The position numbers and the translations under genes were made by a program. The notes beneath the pieces were generated by a model. That model was not told the DNA's origin. It made no database searches and saw only the letters and a list, made by a program, of their open reading frames with translations. A stretch of DNA of 64,000 nt from Neotamlana sedimentorum (GTDB lineage Bacteria; Bacteroidota; Bacteroidia; Flavobacteriales; Flavobacteriaceae). Below, piece after piece: positions 1 to 9,286 of the stretch; position 1 is the first letter of the stretch, and the number at the start of each line of letters is the position of its first letter. The DNA is taken from assembly GCF_000943565.1 (NCBI RefSeq), contig NZ_JTDW01000004.1, positions 1-64,000 of the forward strand. The letters are read 5' to 3'.

Positions 1-603
1 ATAAATTATTAGTGTTTACGGATATACAAAATATATAATATCAAAAATTATTATTTTGTTCTGTTATTGATGTTTTTTTAGGTTTATAACTAATTGAAGG
101 TTTTGAAACTAATTAACTGATTTTTAATAGTTCGAGTCCAGTTCCACTACTATCAAATATACATCGGTAGTGAGGTTAGTTAAAATAATCTAAGTTGTTA
201 ATCTATTTACTATAATTTGTTTTGGAATTAATAATTCAATATGCAGGTTTGATACATATACTGCTTCATTTAAATAGTAACATGCAGTTTTGTTCCAAAA
301 TAGTGGTTTAAGTATTGAGTTGTAATCTCGTTAATTTCCTAACTTTATTATTATATTGTAATTCCATGAAACTTCATATTCTTACATAAATATTATATAT
401 GTGTATTAGCTTTGTAAAAGTCATTGAAATCGAAATTGTTAAATCTTATAACTGTAGTTTCAATGATAGCTTTTCGCCCCACTTGTATTAATTCTTGGTT
501 AATTTGTTACATTTTTTTCTATGTCCATAAATAATTTTAGTTTAATTAATAATTTAAGCGTTAACAATAAATCAAAAAGAGAGGGCTCTAAAACTTAAAT
601 ATT
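1..603. other. Gene-poor AT-rich left edge
   Basis: No open reading frame of convincing length or composition is visible on either strand. The stretch is very AT-rich with many stops in all frames. Around 130-155 there is a short segment (TTCGAGTCC followed by a C-rich tail) that resembles the 3' end of a tRNA, but no T-stem or remaining tRNA body can be folded from the flanks. I see no supported gene, terminator or repeat here. Confidence 0.5.
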
Positions 604-969
604 ATGAAGTAAAAATTACTATTATTAATTATTTTGACATTTACTTTTGCTACTATTAAAGCACAAACGTTGTCTAATCTGGTTTTGAAACTACTATCAC
701 GCCAACCACAACGAAAGTAGATTTAACCTTTGACTTTAGCGGAGTCTCAACTGGTGATACTTTTGAATGGTAGTTATATTCTAGCTTTACCTGATGGGGC
801 TCCAGATTGGGGTTCAGTAAGAAATATAGCGTACGAAACAGCAATCGTTCCTAATACTTTGGGTTGAGGAACTCAAACAGTTAACTTTGGAGTTTATAAT
901 ACCCCAGTAAAAGGTGAGGTTTTTACTTAGGCAGGAAAAGAATCCCAATGACTATATATTGCATAATAA
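604..969 (+). pseudogene. Decayed secreted protein gene (multiple stops and frameshifts)
   Basis: An ATG at 604 is followed immediately by a stop at codon 3, then by a clear signal-peptide-like stretch (KLLLLIILTFTFATIKAQ). Readable protein continues only by changing frame: one frame gives a segment containing TFDFSGVSTGDTFEW, and the original frame then gives ALPDGAPDWGSVRNIAYE and, after another stop, GTQTVNFGVYNTPVKGEVFT. At least five stops and two frame changes interrupt it. What remains looks like an N-terminal piece of an exported beta-sandwich protein of the kind found among PUL-associated surface proteins. The product is not recognised. It is almost certainly non-functional. Confidence 0.6.
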
Positions 970-1039
970 TTAAATTCTTTTAAGAAGCTAAAGCTTTTAC
1001 TTTTAACCACCCGCTTTTAAAAAAGCATTTTGAATAAAA

Positions 1040-2446
1040 TTAATTCAATTGGATTTCAAACCTCTTTTTAGAAAAACAATCTGATGGTGGGTTTTTTGGT
1101 AATGTCTTTTCGAAAATTTCTAGTTTTTTCAACAGTTCACTAACTTTTTGTGGATTCTTATTTGAGACATCATTTTGCTCCGCCCAGTCCAAATTAATAT
1201 TATATAATTCTGTTTTTCCAAGTTTGGTGTTTGTTAAAAGTTTCCAGTTATCTTCTTGAATAGCAGCTGAGGGCCAAAAACCTGGCCTTTTTGAAGCATA
1301 CAACCAATTCCAATAAATTGCTTTATCACGTTTAAACGCTTTACCTTTTAGCGCCTTTGCAATATTAACACCATCTGTTTGGTAACCATCTGGTAAATCG
1401 GTTTGAGCTAAATTTAAAAAAGTAGGTAATAAATCAACTGTTGATAATTCTGTTGTTTTATCTACAATTCCTGATGGTATAGTTTCTGGCCATCTAGCAA
1501 TGAATGGTATCCGAACACCGCCTGCAAATAACGAGCGTTTCTCTCCTTTTAATTCTTTCGCTTCCCCAACAGAATAATAAGTCCCTAAACCTGGCCCCGT
1601 AGAATTATCATCAGTTTTAAGTTTGGTTCCTGTTATTTCTGGACCATTATCTGATGAAAACAGCACTAGTGTGTTATTATCAATACCTAAATCTTTTAAA
1701 GTCTTAAACAATTCACCAATACGTTCATCATACTCTGCCACAACTGCCGCGTAAACTTGTTGCTGTTCACTTAAATGAGAAAATTGATTCATATATTTTT
1801 CCTTTGGATAATGAGGTGTATGCGTAGCATGAATCCAAGCATTTATAAAGAACGGTTGGTCTTTATGGCGTTTTGCAAAATCTATAGTTTTATATAATGT
1901 AGAATCAACGTGCATTTGATGTAAATTACTTGGTAAATTAAACGCTCCATACTCATCGTAGCCATATTCCAAGGGAGAAGGCGCATCGGCAACATGTGTG
2001 TTAGATAAGTGCCATTTTCCAAAATGTGCAGTAGTATATCCAGCATTTTTAAGCATACGGGGCAGAGAAGGTGCCTTTGGGTCTAACCAATCTGGCATGC
2101 CTCTTTTGATATGAGATTCAACAGATGCAAAATGACCATGTACATTATGTCTTGCGGGAAATTGACCAGTCATGACTCCAACTCTACTAGGAGAACAAAC
2201 AGGATTGACTACAGAGAAATTTTGAAAATCAATTCCCTCTGCTGCCATTTTATCAAGATTAGGCGTTTTACAAAATGAACTCGCATGAACTCCTAAATCA
2301 CTATAGCCCCAATCATCGGCGAATATAAAAATGATATTAGGTGGCGTTTCTTTGTTTTCAATTGGTTTATTGTTGCCATTGGTTTTGCAACTATGCGCAA
2401 GTATAATAGTAAATAATAAAGATGTAATTAGATTTACGGTTTTCAT
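1040..2446 (-). CDS. Family S1 formylglycine-dependent sulfatase (lipoprotein)
   Basis: Predicted to hydrolyse sulfate esters on PUL-derived oligosaccharides. The metal-binding N-terminus reads NIIFIFADDWGYSDLG, and the sulfatase signature CSPSR places the cysteine to be converted to formylglycine at residue 84. GKWHLS and a downstream SSDNGPE motif complete the usual S1 core. I start at 2446 (MKTVNLITS) rather than at the upstream Met 45 bases earlier, because it gives a clean lipoprotein signal with lipobox LAHSC followed by KTNGNN, predicting a lipid-anchored periplasmic or surface enzyme of 468 residues. It is the only gene on the minus strand at this end, divergent from the hydrolase at 2724. 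The target sulfate position cannot be read from sequence alone. Sulfatase assignment is very secure; the subfamily is not assigned. Confidence 0.93.
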   Translation of the reverse strand: MKTVNLITSLLFTIILAHSCKTNGNNKPIENKETPPNIIFIFADDWGYSDLGVHASSFCKTPNLDKMAAEGIDFQNFSVVNPVCSPSRVGVMTGQFPARHNVHGHFASVESHIKRGMPDWLDPKAPSLPRMLKNAGYTTAHFGKWHLSNTHVADAPSPLEYGYDEYGAFNLPSNLHQMHVDSTLYKTIDFAKRHKDQPFFINAWIHATHTPHYPKEKYMNQFSHLSEQQQVYAAVVAEYDERIGELFKTLKDLGIDNNTLVLFSSDNGPEITGTKLKTDDNSTGPGLGTYYSVGEAKELKGEKRSLFAGGVRIPFIARWPETIPSGIVDKTTELSTVDLLPTFLNLAQTDLPDGYQTDGVNIAKALKGKAFKRDKAIYWNWLYASKRPGFWPSAAIQEDNWKLLTNTKLGKTELYNINLDWAEQNDVSNKNPQKVSELLKKLEIFEKTLPKNPPSDCFSKKRFEIQLN

Positions 2447-2723
2447 AAGAAGTAATTTTGTGTAAAAATATTTAAATAAAAAATTAAACACTTGCTCATT
2501 TAGATTTAGTTTATTCTCAAATCAATCATAATTAGAGTTGTACTTAAGATATTGAGCCAAATTTTGACTCCTAAATATCATTGATTTTTAAACAAGGCAT
2601 GAAATTCAATGATTTGATTTAGTATCGGTTTTATGCTCCTTGCATTAAATAAGCAATAAAATGGGTAAATAGAGAAACACAAAAGCTTGGTATTTCATGA
2701 AATTTACACTCAAATATGAAACC

Positions 2724-3776
2724 ATGAAATTTTACATTAAGGCTTTACTAATACTAGGCGTTATTTTTTTATTTGCTTCCTGTAAGAACGAACGAATTAT
2801 AAAAAAATCTGCTTTTTGCGAATCTCATGTTCCAGGAGATTATATTCTAGATGCTCCAGAAGGTTGGTGGCATTGGTGTATGGCTCCAATATATGATAGC
2901 TCTGAAAAGCTACATGTGTTTATGTCTGCTATTCCAAATGAGGGTAATTGGAGTAAGGATAGTAAGATTGTGCATTACACCGCAAATTCTCCAGAAGGAC
3001 CCTATACTTTTATAGATACCACATTTGCCAGCAAAACCCATACGTATCATAATCCACAAATATCTCAAGTAGATGATACTTACGTGCTTGTTTACTTATT
3101 AAAAAACAGAGAAACCCCAGGTATAAATCAAGAAATTGGAATAGCAACATCTAAATCGTTGGACGGTCCATGGACTGAAAGCCCACATAATCCTATTATT
3201 AAAGCATCGGGAAAACAAGGGGATAACACAAATATTATACATGCATCTAATCCTACTTTTTTAAAAGACAAAGAAGGAAAATTTAGAATTTATTATAAAT
3301 CAATCACAGATGCTTATAAACCAAAACAACATCGTGAAATTTCTTTAGCATTAAGCGATAACATCGAAGGGCCTTATGAAAATTATTCAAAAAATCCACT
3401 TATTTCTTATGCTAATGAAGAATTGGATATTGAAGATTGCTACGCCTTTTACTATAAAGACATGTACTATATGATTGTGGAAGATAGAAAGGGAGTGAAA
3501 AATATGTTAGAAGGTAATCCTATTCCTCAGAAAGAAATAAAACCCGGCGGAAATCGTCCAGGTCTTATTTATAAATCAAAAGATGGAATAAACTGGGGAG
3601 AACCCGAGGTTGGTTATAATACGAATGAGCAATACTTTGGTGATAAACTTGCACGCACAGAACGTCCTCATATTTTATGGAAAAACGGAGAGCCTGAATA
3701 TCTTTTCCTTGCTTGTCATGATGAAGACCCCTCAGCAGGTTTTTTTGTGAAAATTGATGGATGGATTCCGAATTAA
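2724..3776 (+). CDS. GH43/GH117-like five-bladed beta-propeller hydrolase (lipoprotein)
   Basis: The start at 2724 (MKFYIKALLILG) gives a short lipoprotein signal with lipobox FASC; the upstream in-frame Met at 2697 would only add nine hydrophilic residues. The mature protein is about 330 residues of repeated blades with the typical pattern of a GH43/GH117-type fold: MAPIYDSSEKLHVFMSA, HNPQISQVDDTYVLVYLL, IHASNPTFLKDKEGKFRIYY, a central acidic stretch EELDIEDCYAFYYKDMYYM and a last blade ERPHILWKNGEPEYLFLA. Such enzymes are usually exo-acting glycosidases on marine or plant oligosaccharides. The substrate here is not readable, although the company of fucanases suggests a terminal sugar on a sulfated fucan. 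It leads the left plus-strand gene run and lies 29 bases upstream of the first GH168-like gene. Fold class is likely; family number uncertain. Confidence 0.6.
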   Translation: MKFYIKALLILGVIFLFASCKNERIIKKSAFCESHVPGDYILDAPEGWWHWCMAPIYDSSEKLHVFMSAIPNEGNWSKDSKIVHYTANSPEGPYTFIDTTFASKTHTYHNPQISQVDDTYVLVYLLKNRETPGINQEIGIATSKSLDGPWTESPHNPIIKASGKQGDNTNIIHASNPTFLKDKEGKFRIYYKSITDAYKPKQHREISLALSDNIEGPYENYSKNPLISYANEELDIEDCYAFYYKDMYYMIVEDRKGVKNMLEGNPIPQKEIKPGGNRPGLIYKSKDGINWGEPEVGYNTNEQYFGDKLARTERPHILWKNGEPEYLFLACHDEDPSAGFFVKIDGWIPN

Positions 3777-3805
3777 TTTAAATAAATAACAAATTCAAAT
3801 AATTA

Positions 3806-5011
3806 ATGAAACAGATAAGTTTAATAATAATGGCAATTTTAGTATTGTCTTGCGGTACCTCTAAAAAAAATGTAAGTTCTAATTTAACGAATAAAAAGGT
3901 TCAATTTCTCATAAGTGACGGCTCTGAGTTTATTCCTCATAATTCTTACCCTAGTTTTAATTGGGAAGTTACTCCTCAATATTGCATGTTTGGTGATGGT
4001 ACTAGATTATTGAGTTCTAAGGAAGTGAAAACAATAGCTGCTAAAACAAATTTTATTTGTATTGAAAAACATCATGCCCATAGAGCAGTTGGATATGCTG
4101 AAATTGGTGCTAAAAAGGAAATAGCTGCTTTTAAAGCTTTAAACCCAGAGATAAAAGCCTTGTACTACTTTAACTCAGCTTACGCATGGCCATTCACGTC
4201 GTATAATGAGAATTTCACAAGAAGTAAAATTGATGATTATCCAGAGTTGAAGAAATTTATATTGGTTGATAAAGAAACAGGGGAGCTTAAACATAGAAGA
4301 AATACATTCTGTTTTGATGTTTTAAACCCAGACTTTAGAGCGTGGTGGGTTAAGACAGTTGCACAAGGAGTAATAGACTCTGGAGCCGATGGTGTTTTTA
4401 TTGATCAAATGCATGGTTTTGTTTGGCTTCGTAATTCTCAAAAGAAGGAAGTTGAAAAGGCAATGGGTATGATGATGATGAATTTAAAAAAAGCTATTGG
4501 ACCAGAAAAGATATTGTTAGGTAATAATGCATCTGGCGTAAAAGATGTTTTTCCTGCAATAGATGCAGCTATGTTTGAGCATTATAATAGCAAAAAATTA
4601 AGTAAAGAAAACCTACTTAAAGAATGGGGATACATGTTAGCAAATGCCAAAGCAGGTAAAATGTCTATTTTTAGAATAGGTGTTGAGGCTGAAAAAGAAG
4701 AGGCAAGCCAAACATTAATAAAGGGATCAAGAGGTGCGTCTCTTAAAGGATTGTCAAAAGAACGTTTAGAGTACTACCAAGCATGTTACTTAATAGGAGC
4801 ACAGCCATATTCTTACTTCCAATACGGTTGGGGTTGGCGTTTAAATACTGGGCCTTTGGTAGACTATCCTGAATTAATGAAGCCACTAGGAGCACCAAAG
4901 GGAGCATATAATCGTGTTGTAGATAATGGATGGGAGTTTACTCGGGAATTTGAACATGCAAGTGTTTGGGTAAATACAGAGATTCAAGAAGCCAAAATAA
5001 CATGGAAATAG
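3806..5011 (+). CDS. GH168-like TIM-barrel hydrolase, lipoprotein (tandem copy 1)
   Basis: Lipoprotein signal with lipobox LVLSC, then a single TIM-barrel-type domain of about 370 residues. Strand-end motifs include ALYYFNSAYAWPF, FDVLNPDFRAWWV, ADGVFIDQMHGF with putative catalytic Asp200, and AAMFEHYN with Glu258. The 58-residue spacing equals that I recall for the catalytic pair D206/E264 of the endo-1,3-fucanase Fun168A, founder of GH168. That, with the fucan context, is my reason for the GH168-like call. The end carries a signature shared by all complete paralogues here: FTREFEHASVWVNTE then a terminal WK. Predicted role: cell-associated endo-cleavage of sulfated fucan. It is followed after 36 bases by a close paralogue at 5048. 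If not GH168, it belongs to a related hypothetical GH-like family. Confidence 0.62.
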   Translation: MKQISLIIMAILVLSCGTSKKNVSSNLTNKKVQFLISDGSEFIPHNSYPSFNWEVTPQYCMFGDGTRLLSSKEVKTIAAKTNFICIEKHHAHRAVGYAEIGAKKEIAAFKALNPEIKALYYFNSAYAWPFTSYNENFTRSKIDDYPELKKFILVDKETGELKHRRNTFCFDVLNPDFRAWWVKTVAQGVIDSGADGVFIDQMHGFVWLRNSQKKEVEKAMGMMMMNLKKAIGPEKILLGNNASGVKDVFPAIDAAMFEHYNSKKLSKENLLKEWGYMLANAKAGKMSIFRIGVEAEKEEASQTLIKGSRGASLKGLSKERLEYYQACYLIGAQPYSYFQYGWGWRLNTGPLVDYPELMKPLGAPKGAYNRVVDNGWEFTREFEHASVWVNTEIQEAKITWK

Positions 5012-5047
5012 TTTTATAAAAATTAAATTTTACTAAGTAATATAATT

Positions 5048-6280
5048 ATGGAATTAAATTCGGTTTTTAAAAGACAGTTTTTTTTAGTCTTAAATTTAGT
5101 TTTTATCTTCTTTTCTTGTTCTAATAATGATGAACCTAAAGAAGTAATAGATGAAGAAGTAGTTACCGAGTTAACAATAAGTGATGGAACTTTATTTGAA
5201 CCAAAGGATTTTTATCCTAAGTTTAGCTGGAGTGTAACACCTCAATATTGCATGTTTGGAGATGGGTCTAGAACACTTACACCATCAGAGATAAGTATTA
5301 TTTCTGAAAAATCCGACTTTATCTGTTTAGAAAAAGATCATGCTTGGAAAGAACTTGGCTATGCTGAAATGGGAGCAAAACATGAGGTAGCCGCTTTCAA
5401 ACAAATTAAACCAGATATAAAAGTGCTTTATTACTTTAATTCAGCTTATGCATGGCCTTTCACTTCATACAATGAAAACTTTACAACAAATAAAATTGAT
5501 GATTACCCTGAACTTAAAAAGTTTCTAATTATAAACGAGGAGACAGGAGAATTAGAGCACAGAAATAATATATTTTTCTTTGATGTTTTGAATCCAGATT
5601 TTCGGAGATGGTGGGTAGAAACCGTGGTTTCTGGAGTTACATTTTCTGGTGCCGATGGTGTTTTTATTGATCAAATGCATGGCTTTTCTTGGCTTCGAAA
5701 TGATAAGGCCGAAGAGGTTAAATTAACTATGGGAGAAATGATGGCTAGTCTAAAAGAAAAATTAGGAGCAGATAAAATCTTGCTAGGAAACAATGCCGCT
5801 AGATTAGAGGATGTATTTCCTGTAATTGATGCTACGATGTTCGAGCACTATAGTGAAACTGTTACGAATAGTAAAGAAAATTTATTAAAAGAATGGGATG
5901 ATATGTTAAGAATAGCAAAAGCTGGAAAAATATCAATATACCGTTTTGGTGTAGAAGTGGAAAATGATGTATCTATCGAAGGCTTAAGTGGGTCAGAAAA
6001 AGAAAATGCTTTAGAGCAACTATCGAAAGAACGATTAGAATATTATCACGCCTGCTATCTTATTGGGGCGCAACCTTATGCTTATTTTCAATATGGTTGG
6101 GGATGGAGATTATGGAAAGGGCCTTTGGTAGATTACCCTGAGTTAAATAAGCCACTTGGACTGCCAAAAGGAGCATATAAACGTGTTATAGAAAATGGCT
6201 GGGAATTTACTCGAGAATTCGAGAACGCTTCTGTTTGGGTAAATACAGAGACTAAGGAAGGCAAAGTTTCATGGAAATAA
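5048..6280 (+). CDS. GH168-like TIM-barrel hydrolase, lipoprotein (tandem copy 2)
   Basis: Close paralogue of the preceding gene, sharing long identical stretches such as YYFNSAYAWPFTSYNENF and ADGVFIDQMHGF. Putative catalytic residues are Asp208 and Glu266, again 58 apart. The signal peptide differs and ends in lipobox FFSC, followed by SNNDEPKE, an acidic stretch of the sort that exports Bacteroidota lipoproteins to the cell surface. The C-terminal signature FTREFENASVWVNTE is present. The arrangement indicates a tandem gene duplication followed by divergence, with signal peptides and the loop after the catalytic Glu most changed. Predicted function is hydrolysis of sulfated fucan, perhaps with a different sulfation tolerance from copy 1. 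The family assignment rests on motif spacing and context. Confidence 0.62.
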   Translation: MELNSVFKRQFFLVLNLVFIFFSCSNNDEPKEVIDEEVVTELTISDGTLFEPKDFYPKFSWSVTPQYCMFGDGSRTLTPSEISIISEKSDFICLEKDHAWKELGYAEMGAKHEVAAFKQIKPDIKVLYYFNSAYAWPFTSYNENFTTNKIDDYPELKKFLIINEETGELEHRNNIFFFDVLNPDFRRWWVETVVSGVTFSGADGVFIDQMHGFSWLRNDKAEEVKLTMGEMMASLKEKLGADKILLGNNAARLEDVFPVIDATMFEHYSETVTNSKENLLKEWDDMLRIAKAGKISIYRFGVEVENDVSIEGLSGSEKENALEQLSKERLEYYHACYLIGAQPYAYFQYGWGWRLWKGPLVDYPELNKPLGLPKGAYKRVIENGWEFTREFENASVWVNTETKEGKVSWK

Positions 6281-6428
6281 TTTAGCTAAACCTGTTATAA
6301 CTCATTTGAAAACGTAGATAAACTAATAAAAAGAGTATTTATTGAAACATAATTTATAGTTACGCAACTTGTTTCTCCATAATGGGGATATGCAAGTTTT
6401 GAGTGGTTTAGCGTAAAAGACTAAAAAC

Positions 6429-6756
6429 TTGCATAACGATATTATTGTTTTACAGCCTAATGGAGGAAATGCACATGGAGAAAGACCTATCATAAGAAGT
6501 GAGGATGGTCATTCCATAGTTTTGAAAACAGATATGGATTTTAATCTCTTCTATCATCCATCAAATCCAGATTGGATGGAAGTACTTTTCCGTAAAATGC
6601 GTGCTGTTTGCAAAGAGCCAGCAAGTGTTTTAATTAATCTAATGTTTGCTATTACTGCAGGCGTGGAATTTATTTTTTTTAAAAAAAAAGTCCAGCTTTA
6701 GAATTAGGGATTGAAACATTAAATATGTCAAAAAAGGGGATACAAAAAATGAAATA
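6429..6756 (+). pseudogene. Remnant of an unrecognised gene, 5'-truncated and frameshifted
   Basis: A coherent protein-like reading (NDIIVLQPNGGNAHGERP, then KTDMDFNLFYHPSNPDWME, then INLMFAITAG) begins without an ATG or ribosome binding site and is preceded by stops. A run of about eight T then nine A at 6668-6690 shifts the frame: the first frame stops at 6701, whereas the shifted frame continues as KKSPALELGIETLNMSKKG to a stop near 6756. It therefore looks like the C-terminal part of a once longer gene, broken at a homopolymer. I do not recognise the family. It sits between the GH168-like tandem pair and a truncated GH168-like gene, in a patch where several genes have decayed. Confidence 0.5.
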
Positions 6757-6765
6757 AACAATATT

Positions 6766-7461
6766 ATGAATTTAAACATGATAACACATTTATCATTCTC
6801 CTTAGTTTTCATTTCTATGGTTGCTAAGGCTCAAGTTGTAGAGCCTGGAGATTGGTCTTCCCTTTGCCTGTATGGATATGCCTATAACATAAATGGATTT
6901 ATAGATGCAGAATATGATTTTATCGCTAATCATAACTATTTATTCACTATCGAGATACGTCATGCCCGTAATATTTATGGAAATCCGACTTTAGAATATG
7001 CATGTGGAATTGCGGCACAGGAAATTAAAGTGAATAATCCAGTTTGCAGACCTTTATTCTACTGGAATTCCAATATTGTTTACGCCGATATTTATGAAAG
7101 TATTACAACGGCTCTTGCTGAGAATCCATCTTTTGTGGCTTTCAACGAGAAATTTAATTATGAGAACGCCGATTTTCCAGACTGGTGGGTTACTGTTCCC
7201 CAAGATCAGGTAAATAATACCGTACTTGAAGGGGGTTTTATTGATGCCTGTAAGAATGTAGAAGCTGTTTGGGGAGCTGATGCGATGCCAATATTGTACA
7301 ATATGCTTGATGCCTTACTTGAGGTTCCGAAAATAAATACATAATCACCAGCTCCACACCCGATGGGGTTTGGTCAAATGGAACAATCTGAAGTAGATGT
7401 AAAATTCATATTGCAAAACAAAAGGCTTAAGGATTATTCTTTTTTTGGAGCACAAGATTAA
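6766..7461 (+). pseudogene. Truncated GH168-like gene (N-terminal half only)
   Basis: The 192-residue reading frame (6766-7344) has a signal peptide ending in VAKAQ and matches the first half of the GH168-like paralogues: RPLFYWNSNIVYADI parallels the YYFNSAYAWPF strand, FPDWWVTVPQDQV parallels the WWVKTVAQGVI strand, and LEGGFIDACKNV carries the putative catalytic Asp at residue 160. The second catalytic Glu strand and the terminal FTREFEHASVWVN signature are absent. After the TAA at 7342-7344 the same frame reads on for about 38 residues (SPAPHPMGFGQMEQSEVD) to a stop at 7461 with no resemblance to the missing half. An inactive remnant is the simplest reading; a short expressed protein lacking activity cannot be excluded. 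Confidence 0.6.
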
Positions 7462-7571
7462 AAATAATACAAATATTAGGGGTAAATATGGATAAAATAA
7501 CTTCTAAGAAATAGACAATAACTAATTACTGAATTCTATAACAAAAACAAAAAAACTCGAAATTTTAAATT

Positions 7572-9173
7572 ATGAAAAGATATTTACATTTATTGAGACT
7601 AAAACACGCTATTACACTTATAGCTATTTTATGTACACATATTTCTAGATCACAAACCGATTTTATGGATTATTTGCCTCAGCATTTATCTCATCTCGAT
7701 ACCTATACTTGGGATAAAGTTCAGCGAGGAGTTTTGATACGTTATCGTCATGATCCCCCTTTCCCGAGTGAGGCTGTTGATATTATTGCTAAAAACTGTA
7801 TGTTTATTCAGCTTCAAAGTAATCTCACGCAGAGCTCTAGAGAAGATTTTACAATCCCTTATCCCAATAGGATTTATAGATTTGCTTATAAAAATTTGAC
7901 AAAACACTACGAAGGAAAGGATGCTATATTTACAAATGTACCAGAGTGGTTTATGCATAATGCTGGGGGATCGCCTAATATCTATCTTGATCCTACGTAT
8001 CCATATTACAACTTGCGAAATGACAGTACAGAATATTCTGGTAAAAATTTACAGGAATGGTGGATAAGTGAAATGCACACAGAAATAGATTATCAGGTTC
8101 CTGGTAATGCGCTATTTGTTGATGCATTAACTGATGCCATTCGAATTGGGCAGGGAGTTTCGCGCGGTGGATATGACTATTGGGGAAACGAAATTGGAGA
8201 AGATCCTTATTATGATAATAGCTATACTGAAGATTATTTAAAACCCTTATTAGCTTCAATTCGTGATGAATTTGCCGATAAAATGATTATAACTGGTAAT
8301 CTTTTAAAACCATGGTTTCTACCTGATGGAAACTATAGTTATGTGAAGGATTATGCTCATTGTAATTATATAGAGAATTTTGAACGTTATGGGGATAGTT
8401 ATATAAAACACCTTAATACGGGTATTGAACTTTATAAGACCATTAGCGAAGACGGTAAAATGACTTTTTTTAATATGTCAATTGAAAAACCCACACCTGC
8501 ACCAACACTTACCATTGAAGAAATGCGAACAAAAGCTTCGGATGCAATGCCAGAGTTTTATAGCTCCTTACCTAACCAAACGGAAAAGGATGATTTGGCT
8601 GAGCTGTATGCGTATTTTGAATTTAGACTCGCTATATTTCTTTTAGGAGCTAACGAGTATTCTTACATGGCCTATCAAAGCACTCCCGTTGCTGATGATG
8701 CTGGAAAAGATCTATTTAGAACAATCCCCCCGTTTCCAGAATTTAAATACCCTTTAGGTGAACCTCTTGGTGCTGCTGTCCGAAATGGAGATATATGGAC
8801 CCGAGAATTTAAACACGCTTCAGTTTGGCTTGATGCGGCTAATGGTTTAGCCAAGATAGATTGGGAATTAAAATCTTTAGGTGTGGCTTCATTAAACTTA
8901 GAAGACCATCAGTTAAAGGTTGTTCCTAATGTGATTAACCAAGATACTTATGAGGTGATTATTCAAGGCGTTCCACTTGATCAAAAGGATATTAAACTTT
9001 TCAACCTTAATGGCCAAGTAATAAGTCAAAATTTTTCGTATGTAAATACATATACTGGCGCTGACGGAAGGAAATATAATAGATGGAAATTATTTGGTTT
9101 TCAAAATCGTCTCAGTAAAGGTATTTATATCCTTAAATCAGGACATTTAAACACTTACCTAATTGTTAAATAG
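7572..9173 (+). CDS. GH168-like hydrolase with T9SS C-terminal sorting domain
   Basis: A signal peptide ends near THISRSQ, and the catalytic region (about 40-435) follows the paralogue pattern: a strand with NALFVDALTDAIRIG (putative catalytic Asp184), then YIENFERYG (Glu268), then WTREFKHASVWLDA, the family C-terminal signature. Spacing between the two acids is 84, because an insertion rich in Tyr and Gly (about 190-220) lengthens the loop after the Asp. Unlike the other paralogues it continues with about 90 residues resembling a type A T9SS sorting domain (VVPNVINQDTYEV, IKLFNLNGQVI, LSKGIYILKSG), so the product is probably secreted or surface-attached via the T9SS. Predicted to make the first extracellular cuts in a sulfated fucan; exact family placement uncertain. 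Confidence 0.58.
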   Translation: MKRYLHLLRLKHAITLIAILCTHISRSQTDFMDYLPQHLSHLDTYTWDKVQRGVLIRYRHDPPFPSEAVDIIAKNCMFIQLQSNLTQSSREDFTIPYPNRIYRFAYKNLTKHYEGKDAIFTNVPEWFMHNAGGSPNIYLDPTYPYYNLRNDSTEYSGKNLQEWWISEMHTEIDYQVPGNALFVDALTDAIRIGQGVSRGGYDYWGNEIGEDPYYDNSYTEDYLKPLLASIRDEFADKMIITGNLLKPWFLPDGNYSYVKDYAHCNYIENFERYGDSYIKHLNTGIELYKTISEDGKMTFFNMSIEKPTPAPTLTIEEMRTKASDAMPEFYSSLPNQTEKDDLAELYAYFEFRLAIFLLGANEYSYMAYQSTPVADDAGKDLFRTIPPFPEFKYPLGEPLGAAVRNGDIWTREFKHASVWLDAANGLAKIDWELKSLGVASLNLEDHQLKVVPNVINQDTYEVIIQGVPLDQKDIKLFNLNGQVISQNFSYVNTYTGADGRKYNRWKLFGFQNRLSKGIYILKSGHLNTYLIVK

Positions 9174-9286
9174 AATAGTGAAAACATGAATAATAGAGCT
9201 TTCTGTTGTATTAATTTATGAGAAAAAAGAGAAAAATAAAGAATAAGAAATAGACAATTTTATTCAAAAAAATGAATTTTACAACA

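Noticed and set aside
130-155. Segment resembling a tRNA 3' end (TTCGAGTCC plus C-rich tail), possible attachment site
   Set aside because: The bases before it do not pair as a T-stem, no tRNA body precedes it and no integrase or second copy is visible in the window.
7506-9258. Repeated 14-mer AAGAAATAGACAAT upstream of the genes at 7572 and 9287
   Set aside because: Only two copies, AT-rich, and at different distances from the starts (53 and 29 bases); could be chance or residue of a duplication.
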